DNA from: Leekyejoonella antrihumi
GTDB lineage: Bacteria; Actinomycetota; Actinomycetes; Actinomycetales; Dermatophilaceae
Length of the DNA stretch: 64,000 bases
Reading direction: 5' to 3'
NCBI RefSeq assembly: GCF_007845645.1
Contig: NZ_VCQV01000016.1
Location: 40,281-104,280 of the forward strand
Below are positions 35,890 through 44,805 of the stretch, in pieces. The translations under genes were made by a program, and so were the position numbers. The notes beneath the pieces were generated by a model. The model searched no databases. It saw only the letters and a program-made list of their open reading frames with translations, and had not been told where the DNA came from. Position 1 is the stretch's first letter, and every line of letters starts with the position of its first letter.

Positions 35890-37644
35890 ATGTCTCCAGA
35901 CGAGTTCGGCGCCGGTGAGGCGCTCATTCCCGAAGAGCTCAGCTTTCCCGATGGGCCAAGGCTCGAGCTCGATCAGTTGTTGCGTCAGCTCCTCGGCCAC
36001 GCCAACGAGGTTCTCGCGGCGCAAGGGCGCTTGCGTGGGCTGTTGGCCGCGAACACCCTGGTCATCGGCGACCTTGATCTGCCGGTCGTGCTCCGACACA
36101 TCGTGGAGGCCGCTTGCCAACTGGTGAAGGCCCAGTATGGTGCGCTCGGCGTCTTGGATGCGGGTGGCGGTCTGTCTCAGTTCATCCATGTCGGCATGGA
36201 TGAGGAGACCGTCGAACGGATCGGAGCCCTGCCATCCGGAAAGGGTCTGGTCGGTGCACTAATCGATGACCCACGCCCGATCCGCCTGCGTCATCTCGCG
36301 CAAGATCCCCGCTCGGTCAGCTTCCCTCCCGGGCACCCTCCGATGGACAGCTTTCTGGGCGTGCCGATCCGCGTGCGTCAGGAGGTATTTGGCAACCTTT
36401 ACCTTGCTGAGGCAGCGAGTGGCGAGTTCACCGCCGAGGACGAAGAACTGGTGACCGCCCTCGCCGTGACGGCCGGTGTCGCCATCGAGAATGCTCGCCT
36501 GTTCTCGCAGGGCAAGCAGCGGCAGAACTGGCTGCAAGCGTCCACGTTGATCACTCGCCAGCTCCTTTCCGCGGAGGGTGAGGACCCCCTGAGCCTGATC
36601 GCGCGCCAGGCCCGTCAGGTGGCCGACGCGGACCTGGTCACCGTGGTCCTACCGACTGCGGACGGTGAGCGCCTGATGGTCGAGGTGGCCACCGGACAAC
36701 ACGCCGATGGGTTGAGCGGGTACACATATCCGATCGAGCACACCTATGCCAGCCAGGCATTCGCGACCGGGCGACCGGTGCTCGTGGCGGATGACACCCG
36801 CAGCACCACCTTCCGCACTCATCTGTCCACGGTGCTTCCGGTGGGCCCAGTCATGGTGCTACCCCTGGTAGGGACCCACCGGATGCGAGGGGCCCTGGTG
36901 ATCGGTCGACTTCACGGTCGGCTCCAGTTCGAGGAGGCCGACCTGGAGATGGCCACCACCTTCGCGGGCCACGCTGCTGTTGCCCTGGAGCTTGCCGACG
37001 CCCGCGCAGATCAACAACGTCTCCTGCTCTTGGACGATCGCGATCGCATCGCCCGAGACCTGCACGACCATGTGATCCAGCGGCTGTTCGCGGCTGGGCT
37101 GAACGTGCAAAGTGTCGCCGCAAACCTTGTCCCCGATGATCGCCGTGATCGCCTGGAACGAGCCGTTGCCGGCATCGACGAGACGATTGGTCAGATCCGC
37201 ACCACGATATTTGCGCTGCGCGGGCAGGTCGGGCCCGAGACTGGCACGGTTCGAAGCCGGATCCTGCGGATCGCGTCTGACCTGTCATCATTGCTGCCGT
37301 TCGAGCCGAGTCTGGACTTTCAGGGCCCGCTCGACTCGGTCATCCCTGAGTCATTCATCGATGACCTGGAGGCAGTGACCCGCGAGGCTCTCACCAACAT
37401 TGCTCGGCACGCCCAGGCGTCTAGGGCTTCTGTGCGGCTGTCGGCCGACACCACGTCGATCACTCTCGAGGTCACCGATGACGGGGTCGGTCTCGACAGC
37501 GGACACCGGCGTAGCGGCCTGGCCAACCTGCGGCAACGGGCCGAGAAGCACGGCGGCACGCTTCTGGTCGAGCCGGGTGCTCCCGCATGCCACACATCTA
37601 CCGGAAAAGGAACCAGGCTGACATGGACCATTCCCCTGAGCTGA
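35890..37644 (+). CDS. devS: DevS/DosT-like heme GAF sensor histidine kinase
   Basis: A 584-residue kinase. From ATG 35890 the first GAF domain spans about 58-205 and ends SFPPGHPPMDSFLGVPIRVR; its His is residue 149, the same number as the proximal heme ligand of mycobacterial DevS. A second GAF domain spans about 225-370. The HisKA_3 box is RIARDLHDHVIQRLF with His392, and the ATPase has REALTNIARHA, DDGVGLD and GLANLRQRAEKHGG. DevS senses oxygen, NO and CO through the heme and phosphorylates DevR. The 3' end overlaps the regulator gene, as expected for a cognate pair. Confidence 0.92.
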   Translation: MSPDEFGAGEALIPEELSFPDGPRLELDQLLRQLLGHANEVLAAQGRLRGLLAANTLVIGDLDLPVVLRHIVEAACQLVKAQYGALGVLDAGGGLSQFIHVGMDEETVERIGALPSGKGLVGALIDDPRPIRLRHLAQDPRSVSFPPGHPPMDSFLGVPIRVRQEVFGNLYLAEAASGEFTAEDEELVTALAVTAGVAIENARLFSQGKQRQNWLQASTLITRQLLSAEGEDPLSLIARQARQVADADLVTVVLPTADGERLMVEVATGQHADGLSGYTYPIEHTYASQAFATGRPVLVADDTRSTTFRTHLSTVLPVGPVMVLPLVGTHRMRGALVIGRLHGRLQFEEADLEMATTFAGHAAVALELADARADQQRLLLLDDRDRIARDLHDHVIQRLFAAGLNVQSVAANLVPDDRRDRLERAVAGIDETIGQIRTTIFALRGQVGPETGTVRSRILRIASDLSSLLPFEPSLDFQGPLDSVIPESFIDDLEAVTREALTNIARHAQASRASVRLSADTTSITLEVTDDGVGLDSGHRRSGLANLRQRAEKHGGTLLVEPGAPACHTSTGKGTRLTWTIPLS

Positions 37645-38300
37645 CCACGCAGGAAGACATTGCGACTCCGGTGCGCGTGTTCCTGCTCGATGACCACGAG
37701 ATCGTGCGCCGTGGCATCGCGGACCTGATCAACTCCACGGAAGGTATCAGCGTGGTCGGCGAGGCCGGAACGGCGGCGGAGGCCATGCACCGTATCCCGG
37801 CCGCCAAGCCCGATGTCGCTGTACTGGACGTCCGGCTGCCGGACGGTAGCGGCATTGACGTCTGCCGAGACATCCGGTCGTCGATGCCGCAGGTTCGCTG
37901 CCTGATCCTGACCTCGTATGACGACAATGACGCCTTGTTTGCCGCCGTCATGGCCGGGGCCGCCGGCTACGTGCTCAAGGAAGTTCGTGGCTCCTCCCTG
38001 ATTGATGCAATTCGTCAGGTCGCCGACGGCAAGTCCTTGCTGGATCCGAATGTCACCGAACGGCTGCTTGCGCGCCTGCGCGATGGTGCACCGCAGGACA
38101 AGCGGCTGGCCTCACTGACCGCGCGTGAGCGCGAGGTGCTGGCACTTATCGCCGATGGGCTGACGAACCGGCAGATCGGTGAACAGCTCTTCCTGGCGGA
38201 GAAGACCGTCAAAAACTACGTCTCCGGGCTGTTGGCCAAGCTGGGGATGGAACGGCGCACCCAGGCCGCCGTCTATGGTGCGAACCTTCGCCCGAGGTGA
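37623..38300 (+). CDS. devR: DevR/DosR-like NarL-family response regulator
   Basis: A 225-residue regulator with start ATG 37623 inside the kinase 3' end; an earlier start at 37587 is possible. The receiver has LLDDHEIVRRGIADL, the phospho-Asp at residue 69 in VAVLDVRLPDGSGI and TSYDDNDALF. The LuxR-type HTH reads LTAREREVLALIADGLTN and EKTVKNYVSGLLAKLGMERR, nearly the same as the DNA-recognition helix of mycobacterial DevR. This supports recognition of GGGACTWWAGTCCC-like sites, several of which occur between 22 and 38.4 kb. Confidence 0.93.
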   Translation: MDHSPELTTQEDIATPVRVFLLDDHEIVRRGIADLINSTEGISVVGEAGTAAEAMHRIPAAKPDVAVLDVRLPDGSGIDVCRDIRSSMPQVRCLILTSYDDNDALFAAVMAGAAGYVLKEVRGSSLIDAIRQVADGKSLLDPNVTERLLARLRDGAPQDKRLASLTAREREVLALIADGLTNRQIGEQLFLAEKTVKNYVSGLLAKLGMERRTQAAVYGANLRPR

Positions 38301-38323
38301 GCTCCGACCACGTTCCGTGGGCA

Positions 38324-38337
38324 CGGACTAAAGACCC
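38324..38337 (+). promoter_or_regulatory. Dev-box-like element before the PNPOx-family gene
   Basis: CGGACTAAAGACCC matches 12 of 14 positions of the DevR core GGGACTWWAGTCCC, the best in the window. It ends 35 bases before the PNPOx-family ATG and just after devR. Confidence 0.7.
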
Positions 38338-38372
38338 TACCGTCCGGCCATCGCTGAGAGCACGATTGTCGT

Positions 38373-38840
38373 ATGAGTACATATTCGCCTCCGGCCGTGT
38401 CCACTCTCACCGATAGCGCCTGCTGGGCCCACCTGCGCTCGGCCGCAGTCGGCCGACTGGCCGTCTGCGTGAAGGGACAGCCGGAGATCCTGCCCATCAA
38501 CTACGTCGTCGACCACACCACGATTGTCTTCCGCACCGCTGAAGGCACCAAGTTCAGTGCCGCCGTTGCGGGCGGCGATCTTGCCCTCGAGGCAGACGGC
38601 TACGACCCCGAGACAAGCGAGGCGTGGAGTGTGGTCATCAAGGGCAGCGGGAAACACATCGTCCGGCCGGACGACCTGATCGACACGACCGAGCTGCCAT
38701 TGCTGCCATGGCATCCCGGCCCGAAGGACCGCTTTATCCGGATCCTCGCCCGCGAGATCACTGGTCGCCGCTTCCATGTGGCCGACAGCGCCACCTGGCG
38801 CACCCCCGTGACCGGCAGCCCACACGCACCCAGCGAATAG
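38373..38840 (+). CDS. Pyridoxamine 5'-phosphate oxidase-family flavin-binding protein
   Basis: A 155-residue split-barrel protein. It opens with CWAHLRSAAVGRLAV, then EILPINYVVDHTTIVFRTAEG and TKFSAAVAG, the pattern of PNPOx-like proteins that bind FMN, F420 or heme. Comparable proteins (for example Rv3129) belong to the M. tuberculosis DosR regulon. A strong Dev-box-like site precedes it. It is followed after 15 bases by an unknown gene on the same strand. Activity is not predictable from sequence. Confidence 0.82.
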   Translation: MSTYSPPAVSTLTDSACWAHLRSAAVGRLAVCVKGQPEILPINYVVDHTTIVFRTAEGTKFSAAVAGGDLALEADGYDPETSEAWSVVIKGSGKHIVRPDDLIDTTELPLLPWHPGPKDRFIRILAREITGRRFHVADSATWRTPVTGSPHAPSE

Positions 38841-38855
38841 ATCGGGGCGCTCGAC

Positions 38856-39272
38856 ATGACCACCCAGTTTCGCACCAGCCCAGGTTCCCTCATGCCCAAC
38901 GAACGCCTGGTCAGCTACGACGGGAACCTCCTGACCGGGGTTCGAGATCGCGCGGCATCGGTCCTGGCCCTGGTGGCGGTCCGCACCTGGCCGAGCGCAG
39001 AGCTGAACACTCTCGTCAGGTACTTGCGCACCATCGTGCTGCCACGGCTCCGTGAGGAGACGTTCTCCATCCATGGAGAGGTTGGCTCAGAGTGGGTCGC
39101 AACGGCTCAGGCGAACTATGAACGGCTGTCCACGCTCACCGCGCGGCTCGAACGAGCCGAGCCGGCAATCTGCCCGCACCTCCAGCTGCGTCACGTGGTC
39201 GAGGAGATTCTGCGTCTATTGATCGGAATTGATTCGTGCGGTGAGGTATTCAGCAGTACGGCTGCTTTCTGA
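38856..39272 (+). CDS. Unknown helical protein downstream of the PNPOx gene
   Basis: A 138-residue protein starting MTTQFRTSPGSLMPNERLVS. It is predicted helical, with conserved-looking VRTWPSAELNTLVRYLRTIV and a late ICPHLQLRHVVEEILR containing Cys and two His. I do not recognise the family; the helix and His spacing could suit a metal-binding bundle, which is speculation. It follows the PNPOx gene by 15 bases and probably shares the Dev-box promoter. Its last 57 bases overlap the opposite-strand UvrA gene. Confidence 0.6.
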   Translation: MTTQFRTSPGSLMPNERLVSYDGNLLTGVRDRAASVLALVAVRTWPSAELNTLVRYLRTIVLPRLREETFSIHGEVGSEWVATAQANYERLSTLTARLERAEPAICPHLQLRHVVEEILRLLIGIDSCGEVFSSTAAF

Positions 39273-41687
39273 CCGTGCTACGTCCGCGGGCCGACCGGCT
39301 GCCACCACGTGGCCGCCCTCATCACCGGCTCCGGGGCCGAGGTCGATGACCCAGTCCGCTCCGGCCACCACGTCCATATCGTGCTCGACCAGGACAACCG
39401 TCGAACCGGCATCGACCAGCCCGTGCAACTGGCGCATCAGGACGTCAACATCTGCAGGATGCAAGCCGGTCGTCGGTTCGTCGAGCAGGTAGAGCGTATG
39501 CCCTCGTTGCGCCCGCTGCAGCTCGGTGGCCAGCTTGATCCGCTGGGCCTCACCTCCGGACAGCTCGGTCGCGGGTTGCCCGAGACGCAGGTAGCCCAGG
39601 CCCACCTGCTGGAGGGTCTGCAGGCTGCGGGCGACGGCCGGCACGTCGCCGAACAGGTCGGCCGCGGCGTCGACGCTGAGGTCCAGCACCCCGGCGATCG
39701 TGCGGCCCTCCCAGGTGATCTGCAGCGTCTCGTCGTTGTAGCGTGCCCCGTGGCAGGTCGGGCACGGCGAGTACGTGCCCGGGAGGAACAGCAGCTCGAC
39801 CGCCACGAAGCCCTCCCCCTGACAGGTCTCGCAGCGGCCCTCGGTGACGTTGAACGAGAACCGTCCGACGCCATACCCGAGGGCCTTGGCTCCGTCCGTC
39901 TGCGCAAAGACCTTGCGCACGCCGTCGAAGAGGCCCGTGTAGGTCGCCAGGTTCGACCTCGGCGTGCGGCCAATGGGCTTCTGGTCCACTTGCACAAGGC
40001 GGGTGATCAGGTCCAGCCCCTCGACTCTGTCGACCCGGAGCCGATCGGTAGCCGAGTCCCGCTCGGAGGGGTCATCATCCGGCCCGGCTACCGGCTCGCT
40101 GCCAAGGTGGTCGCGGACGATCTCGCTCAGCACCTGGGTCACCAGCGTGGACTTGCCCGAGCCGGAGACGCCGGTGACAGCGGTCATCACGCCCAGCGGG
40201 ATCTCCACGTCGATGCCCCGGAGGTTGTGCCGGGTGACACCGGCAAGGCGCAGCCATCCTCGGGGTTGACGCCGTCCGGAAGCAGCACGCTGGACCGCGT
40301 CGGAGTCGTCGAAGAGATAGCGGCGAGTGACGGAGCGCTTGATGCCTTGCAGACCGGCCACCGGCCCGGAATACAAGATCAGTCCACCCTGCTCGCCCGC
40401 TGACGGACCGACGTCGACGACCCAGTCGGCCTGCCGCACCACGTCCATGTCGTGCTCGACCACGAAGAGCGAGTTGCCCCCGTCGATGATGCGAGCCAGC
40501 ACGCGCATCAACGGTTCTGCGTCGGCTGGATGCAGGCCCGCCGACGGCTCGTCGAGCACGTAGACGACGCCGAACAGACCGGACTGCAGCGTGGTTGCCA
40601 GGCGAAGCCGCTGCATCTCCCCCGACGAGAGCGTCGGCGTGGCCCGGTCCAAGCTGAGGTAGCCCAGCCCGAGCTCGAGCAGCACATCCAACCGGGTGCA
40701 GATCTCTCGGGACAACGCGCTCTGCACCGTCTCGTCCGCCGACTGCGCGATCGGAGCCAGGATCGCGCGCAACTCGGCGCCCGGCAGGTTTGTCAGCGCG
40801 TCGATGGGCCGCCCGGCGAAGGTGACGCTGAGCGACTCCGGCCGCAGCCGGCGTCCTTTGCACACCGGGCAGTCCACGGTCTCGACGAACCGGAGCGCAC
40901 GTTTGCGTGCAGATGCGCTCTTGGAGTCGGACAGGGTGCGCATCACGTGTCGTCGAGCACTCATGTAGGTGCCCCGGTAGGGACGCTGGATGCGGCCGGC
41001 CTCGCGCACGGGGTGCACCGTCACAACCGGTTCCTCGTCGGTGAACAGGATCCAGTCGCGGTCGACCTGGGGCAGTTCGCGCCACGGCCGGTCGATGTCA
41101 TAGCCGAGCGTGTCGAGGATGTCTCGCAGATTCTTGCCCAGCCACGCGCCCGGCCAGGACGCAATCGCCTTGTCCCTGATCGAGACGGACGGGTCGGGCA
41201 CCAGAGTGTCCTCGGTCGGTCGATGAATGTGGCCGAGCCCATGACACTCTGGGCAGGCGCCGGCCACCGTATTCGGTGAGAAGGCGTCCGAGTCCAGCCT
41301 GCCGAGCTCGGGTGGATAGGTGCCGGCCCGAGACAGCAGCATGCGCAGAAGATTCGACAGGGTGCTGATCGTGCCGACACTCGACCGAGAGGTCGGCGCG
41401 CCGCGTTGCTGCTGGAGTGCCACAGCAGGCGGCAGGCCGGTCACCGAGTCCACGCGTGGCGCCTGGACCTGGTTGATCAGCCGTCGTGCATACGGCGCCA
41501 CCGATTCGAAGTAGCGTCGCTGCGCCTCGGCATACATCGTGCCGAACGCGAGTGAGGACTTGCCCGAGCCGGAGACACCGGTGAACGTGACCAGCGCGTC
41601 CCTGGGGACGTCGACGTCCACCCCACGCAGGTTGTGCACGTGGGCGCCGCGGACGCGGACCATGGATTGTTCGGGCTCGGACTGCAC
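39216..41687 (-). CDS. Class II UvrA-like ABC ATPase
   Basis: An 823-residue tandem ABC protein. Walker A motifs are TGVSGSGKSSLAFGT and TGVSGSGKSTLVTQV; signature motifs are TLSSGEMQRLRLA and ELSGGEAQRIKLA; Walker B motifs are VYVLDEPSAGLHP and LYLLDEPTTGLHP. Zinc-module Cys pairs are CPECHGLG, CPVCKGRR and CETCQGEG/CPTCHG. The length is about 130 residues less than housekeeping UvrA, as in class II proteins (DrrC type) linked to tolerance of DNA-intercalating drugs and lacking the UvrB-binding region. Start is GTG 41687; ATG 41663 is an alternative. Confidence 0.9.
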   Translation of the reverse strand: MQSEPEQSMVRVRGAHVHNLRGVDVDVPRDALVTFTGVSGSGKSSLAFGTMYAEAQRRYFESVAPYARRLINQVQAPRVDSVTGLPPAVALQQQRGAPTSRSSVGTISTLSNLLRMLLSRAGTYPPELGRLDSDAFSPNTVAGACPECHGLGHIHRPTEDTLVPDPSVSIRDKAIASWPGAWLGKNLRDILDTLGYDIDRPWRELPQVDRDWILFTDEEPVVTVHPVREAGRIQRPYRGTYMSARRHVMRTLSDSKSASARKRALRFVETVDCPVCKGRRLRPESLSVTFAGRPIDALTNLPGAELRAILAPIAQSADETVQSALSREICTRLDVLLELGLGYLSLDRATPTLSSGEMQRLRLATTLQSGLFGVVYVLDEPSAGLHPADAEPLMRVLARIIDGGNSLFVVEHDMDVVRQADWVVDVGPSAGEQGGLILYSGPVAGLQGIKRSVTRRYLFDDSDAVQRAASGRRQPRGWLRLAGVTRHNLRGIDVEIPLGVMTAVTGVSGSGKSTLVTQVLSEIVRDHLGSEPVAGPDDDPSERDSATDRLRVDRVEGLDLITRLVQVDQKPIGRTPRSNLATYTGLFDGVRKVFAQTDGAKALGYGVGRFSFNVTEGRCETCQGEGFVAVELLFLPGTYSPCPTCHGARYNDETLQITWEGRTIAGVLDLSVDAAADLFGDVPAVARSLQTLQQVGLGYLRLGQPATELSGGEAQRIKLATELQRAQRGHTLYLLDEPTTGLHPADVDVLMRQLHGLVDAGSTVVLVEHDMDVVAGADWVIDLGPGAGDEGGHVVAAGRPADVARSESSRTAEYLTARINSDQ

Positions 41688-41826
41688 AGCAGGCAGCCTA
41701 CGGGCGGTCTCATCGGCCGCGCCACTTACCTGGCCGGGCGGCCTCGCCCCCGTGCGGTGCGTCTGTCGAAGCGGGGTTGGACTCCTCGTGACGCCGAGGT
41801 CGAGAGGCCAAACGCCGTGCCTTGAG

Positions 41827-41898
41827 TGGGCGATACTGGGATCGAACCAGTGACCTCTTCCGTGTCAGGGAAGCGCGCTACCGCTGCGCCAATCGCCC
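41827..41898 (-). tRNA. tRNA-Val (anticodon GAC), copy 1
   Basis: A full cloverleaf with acceptor GGGCGAT/ATCGCCC, anticodon loop CTGACAC giving GAC, and T-arm GGTTCGATCCC. CCA is not encoded. The body is identical to the copy at 53282. Confidence 0.92.
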
Positions 41899-41958
41899 TC
41901 ATCATTGCTTCGGGCCACCGTCGTCACGAGATCTCGCAGCAATGGTGACCCGACGTGA

Positions 41959-42034
41959 TGGAGCGGACAACCGGGCTCGAACCGGCGACCTCAACCTTGG
42001 CAAGGTTGCGCTCTACCAACTGAGCTATGTCCGC
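41959..42034 (-). tRNA. tRNA-Gly (anticodon GCC), copy 1
   Basis: A full cloverleaf with acceptor GCGGACA, D-arm AGCTCAGTTGGTAGAGC, anticodon loop TTGCCAA giving GCC, and T-arm GGTTCGAGCCC. CCA is encoded. Identical in sequence to the copy at 53430. Confidence 0.92.
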
Positions 42035-42180
42035 CTGCGCCCCGCTGGTCGCAGGGCAACGACGAGAACTTTAGCCGACCCCGACGCCATCGACAAAACC
42101 GGGTCGTTGGGAGTTGCTCGACGCTCCCCGAGCGACCCCACCCACCGGCGCGGCCGGTAGCTGGGCAGCCGAACGACAGA

Positions 42181-42209
42181 CGGACCCTCGACGTGTTGTC
42201 GAGGGTCCG
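42181..42209 (-). terminator. Terminator of the ectoine operon
   Basis: GGACCCTCGAC and GTCGAGGGTCC form an 11-bp stem (12 with the flanking C-G pair) with a 5-base loop, 22 bases past the ectC stop. Confidence 0.75.
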
Positions 42210-42230
42210 CCATAAGTCCATCGCAGTCGG

Positions 42231-42650
42231 TCACACGGTGGCGCCGTCCTTGGCCGGCTCGTCGTCCTCGGTCAGGAGCGGATACACGCCGTGCTCGTCG
42301 TGCACCTCGCGTCCGGTGACCGGCGGGTTGAACACGCAGGCCACCTTGACGTCGGTCTCCGCCTTCACCGTGTGCTTGTCGTGGGCGTTGAGCAGATACA
42401 TCATGCCGGGCTTGATCTCCCACTCCTCGCCGGTCTCGCGGCTGACGAGCGTGCCATGACCCTCGTAGCAGTAGACGCACTCGATGTGGTTGGCATACCA
42501 CATGTCCGTCGAGGTGCCCGCATAGAGCACGGTGTCGTGGAACGAGAAGCCCACCCCGTCATTCGCCAGCACGAACCGGCGGCTGCGCCAGGTGCCGTGC
42601 TCCACGTCGTTCTCCGTGCCGTTCAGCTCGTTCAGGTTGACAACCTTCAT
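42231..42650 (-). CDS. ectC: L-ectoine synthase
   Basis: A 139-residue cupin that cyclises N-gamma-acetyl-diaminobutyrate to ectoine. It starts MKVVNLNELNGTE, and family motifs are DGVGFSFHDTVLYAG, MWYANHIECVYCYEGHGTL and GMMYLLNAHDKH, which hold the metal and substrate site. AGGAGAA precedes the ATG. It is the last gene of the leftward ectA-ectB-ectC run and is followed by a strong hairpin terminator. Confidence 0.97.
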   Translation of the reverse strand: MKVVNLNELNGTENDVEHGTWRSRRFVLANDGVGFSFHDTVLYAGTSTDMWYANHIECVYCYEGHGTLVSRETGEEWEIKPGMMYLLNAHDKHTVKAETDVKVACVFNPPVTGREVHDEHGVYPLLTEDDEPAKDGATV

Positions 42651-42710
42651 GCATTCTCCTCACGTTCGTGGATGGATCCCGCTGTCACCGGGGTATGCCG
42701 AGCGCCGCGC

Positions 42711-44018
42711 TCAGCTCGTCAGTGCCGGTGTGCGTTCGGTGGCCTTGGTGCTGCCCAGCACGTCGCGCGCAGCCTCGACCAGGACCTCCAGGCCCTCGGC
42801 CAGCTCATCCTTGGTCACGGTCAGCGCCGGCATGATCTTGAGAGCCTCGCTCTCGGGGCCGGAGGTCTCCACCAGCAGGCAGCGATCAAAGGCGGCCGCA
42901 GCGATCTTGCCGGCAACCGCGACGTCCCGGAAGGCGATCCCGGCGAGCAGCCCGCGCCCACGCACGGTTGCCCCATCGGTCAGTGACGCGATGCGGCCCA
43001 GCGCCTCACGCAGCTGTGCCGAGCGCTCCAGCACATTGTCGTGGAGGGCGTCATCGGTCCAGTAGGTCCTCAGGGCGGCCGTTCCCGTCACGAATGCCGG
43101 GTTGTGACCACGGAAGGTCCCGTTGTGCTCACCTGGCTCCCACTGGTCCAGCTCCGGACGCATCAGCGTCAGCGCCATCGGCAGCCCGTACCCGGAGATC
43201 GACTTCGAGAGGCACACGATGTCCGGCTCAATGCCCGCCTCCTCAAACGAGAAGAACGTACCGGTGCGGCCACACCCGGCCTGCACGTCGTCGACGATCA
43301 GCAGCACGCCGTGCCGGCGACAGAGGGCCTGCAGTTCACGCAGCCACACTGCACGTGCGGCCTTCAGACCGCCCTCGCCCTGGACCGTCTCGACAATCAC
43401 GGCAGCCGGAGTGGCCAGGCCGGATCCGCTGTCGCTCCAGACCCGGTCCAGCCACATGAAGTCCGCGGTCTCGCCGTCGAAGTAGTCGTCATACGGCGCC
43501 GGAGTGGCGTGATAGAGCGGGGTGCCGGCGCCGTTGCGCTTCATCGAGTTGCCAGTGACCGCGAGCGACCCCAAGGTCATTCCATGGAACGCGTTCGTGA
43601 AGCCCACGATGTCCTCACGTCCCGTGCTGTTGCGCGCGATTTTGAGGGCGGTCTCGACGGCGTTGGTGCCTGTCGGGCCGGGGAACTGGACCTTGTAGTC
43701 CAAGTTCCGTGGCTTCAGGATCACGTCTTCGAACGTCTCGAGGAACTCACGCTTGGCCACGGTGTAGGTGTCCAGCGAGTGCACGACGTGGTCGCCCTCG
43801 AGATATTCCAGCAGCGCGCGCTTAAGGACCGGGTTGTTGTGGCCGTAGTTGAGTGCGCCGGCACCCGAGAAGAAGTCGATGTAGCGCTTGCCGTGCTCTG
43901 TGTACTGGTAGATCCCATCGGCCCGGTCAAACACCACGGGCCAGTTGCGGCAGTAGCTGCGGACATCGGACTCGCGTTCGGTAAAGACGCGGGTAGCTTC
44001 GTCAGTCGTCTCAGTCAT
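42711..44018 (-). CDS. ectB: Diaminobutyrate-2-oxoglutarate transaminase
   Basis: A 435-residue class III aminotransferase that makes L-2,4-diaminobutyrate from aspartate semialdehyde, the first step of ectoine synthesis. Motifs are FFSGAGALNYGHN, FPGPTGTNAVETALK, FTNAFHGMTLGSLA, LLIVDDVQAGCGRTG and the PLP Lys in CLSKSISGYGLP. It lies 53 bases after ectA and 60 before ectC. Confidence 0.97.
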   Translation of the reverse strand: MTETTDEATRVFTERESDVRSYCRNWPVVFDRADGIYQYTEHGKRYIDFFSGAGALNYGHNNPVLKRALLEYLEGDHVVHSLDTYTVAKREFLETFEDVILKPRNLDYKVQFPGPTGTNAVETALKIARNSTGREDIVGFTNAFHGMTLGSLAVTGNSMKRNGAGTPLYHATPAPYDDYFDGETADFMWLDRVWSDSGSGLATPAAVIVETVQGEGGLKAARAVWLRELQALCRRHGVLLIVDDVQAGCGRTGTFFSFEEAGIEPDIVCLSKSISGYGLPMALTLMRPELDQWEPGEHNGTFRGHNPAFVTGTAALRTYWTDDALHDNVLERSAQLREALGRIASLTDGATVRGRGLLAGIAFRDVAVAGKIAAAAFDRCLLVETSGPESEALKIMPALTVTKDELAEGLEVLVEAARDVLGSTKATERTPALTS

Positions 44019-44071
44019 GGTTCGTCAGTCGTCCTTCCAGGTCGTCGGAATGGTCTGTGGAGCGCGGCGGC

Positions 44072-44590
44072 TCAGGACAGCGGCGCGATGGTGTAGAGGC
44101 GCTCCGCGTCGTGGTTGTCCGGGAAGTGATGGTCCCCGAAGAGGTCGTCCCGTTGAATCGACGCATCGCGGCGCTTCGCGAAGCTGGTGAACAGGGCGAT
44201 CGAGGCCCGGTTGTCGTCGGTGATCGTGGTCTCCATGCGGGTCACGCCGGGCACCCGGTCCACCAAGCCATCCAGCAGGGTGCGGGCCAGACCCTGACCA
44301 CGGTGCGAGGAGTCGACGGCCACCTGCCAGATCATCAGCGTCTCGGGGTTCTCGGGGCGCACATAGCCGATGACGAACCCGGCCGGCTCTCCGTCGATCT
44401 CGGCCATCAGCGAGGTCGTGCCAAAGTCGCGGCACCACAGAAGATAGGCGTAGGAGGTGTTCACGTCCAAGGTCTGCGACTCTGTTGCCATCCGCCACAG
44501 CTCACCGCCGTCGTCTACCGTCGGTTGACGGAGCGCGACGGTGCGTCGCGGGGTTGAAGGGGCAAGTGGCGTCTGCAGGGCGCTGCTCAT
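44072..44590 (-). CDS. ectA: L-2,4-diaminobutyrate acetyltransferase
   Basis: A 172-residue GNAT enzyme that acetylates diaminobutyrate, the second step of ectoine synthesis. The acetyl-CoA site is VAVDSSHRGQGLARTLLDGL, preceded by GEPAGFVIGY. The start at ATG 44590 fits family length. A promoter whose -10 ends 8 bases before this ATG implies a leaderless or nearly leaderless mRNA. It leads ectABC; ectD lies upstream on the same strand with a 215-base gap. Confidence 0.95.
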   Translation of the reverse strand: MSSALQTPLAPSTPRRTVALRQPTVDDGGELWRMATESQTLDVNTSYAYLLWCRDFGTTSLMAEIDGEPAGFVIGYVRPENPETLMIWQVAVDSSHRGQGLARTLLDGLVDRVPGVTRMETTITDDNRASIALFTSFAKRRDASIQRDDLFGDHHFPDNHDAERLYTIAPLS

Positions 44591-44598
44591 ATCCAAAG

Positions 44599-44626
44599 AA
44601 CATAACGTGTTCTGAGAATGAATCAA
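44599..44626 (-). promoter_or_regulatory. ectA promoter with very short leader
   Basis: On the minus strand TTGATT (44626-44621), 16 bases, then TATGTT (44604-44599), within an unusually A/T-rich stretch. The expected transcription start falls at or next to the ectA ATG. Confidence 0.6.
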
Positions 44627-44805
44627 CTTCAGATTGGCTGTGGAAGCCCATGATTCGATGCCAACGACCATGAATGCAACTGGCAGCACGGAACATTGAC
44701 GTCCGTCTGCATCAATGATGTATTTTTTCAGCAGGGTTGACTCGAAATCGCAAGCCACAGCGAGATACTGTGACGCTTATCACACCACCTCGCCGTGGCT
44801 TCGGT

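Noticed and set aside
38856..39272. Rejecting the 138-codon frame as a shadow of uvrA
   Set aside because: Only its last 57 bases overlap uvrA; the rest is free of other genes and follows the PNPOx gene by 15 bases, so I kept it as a gene.
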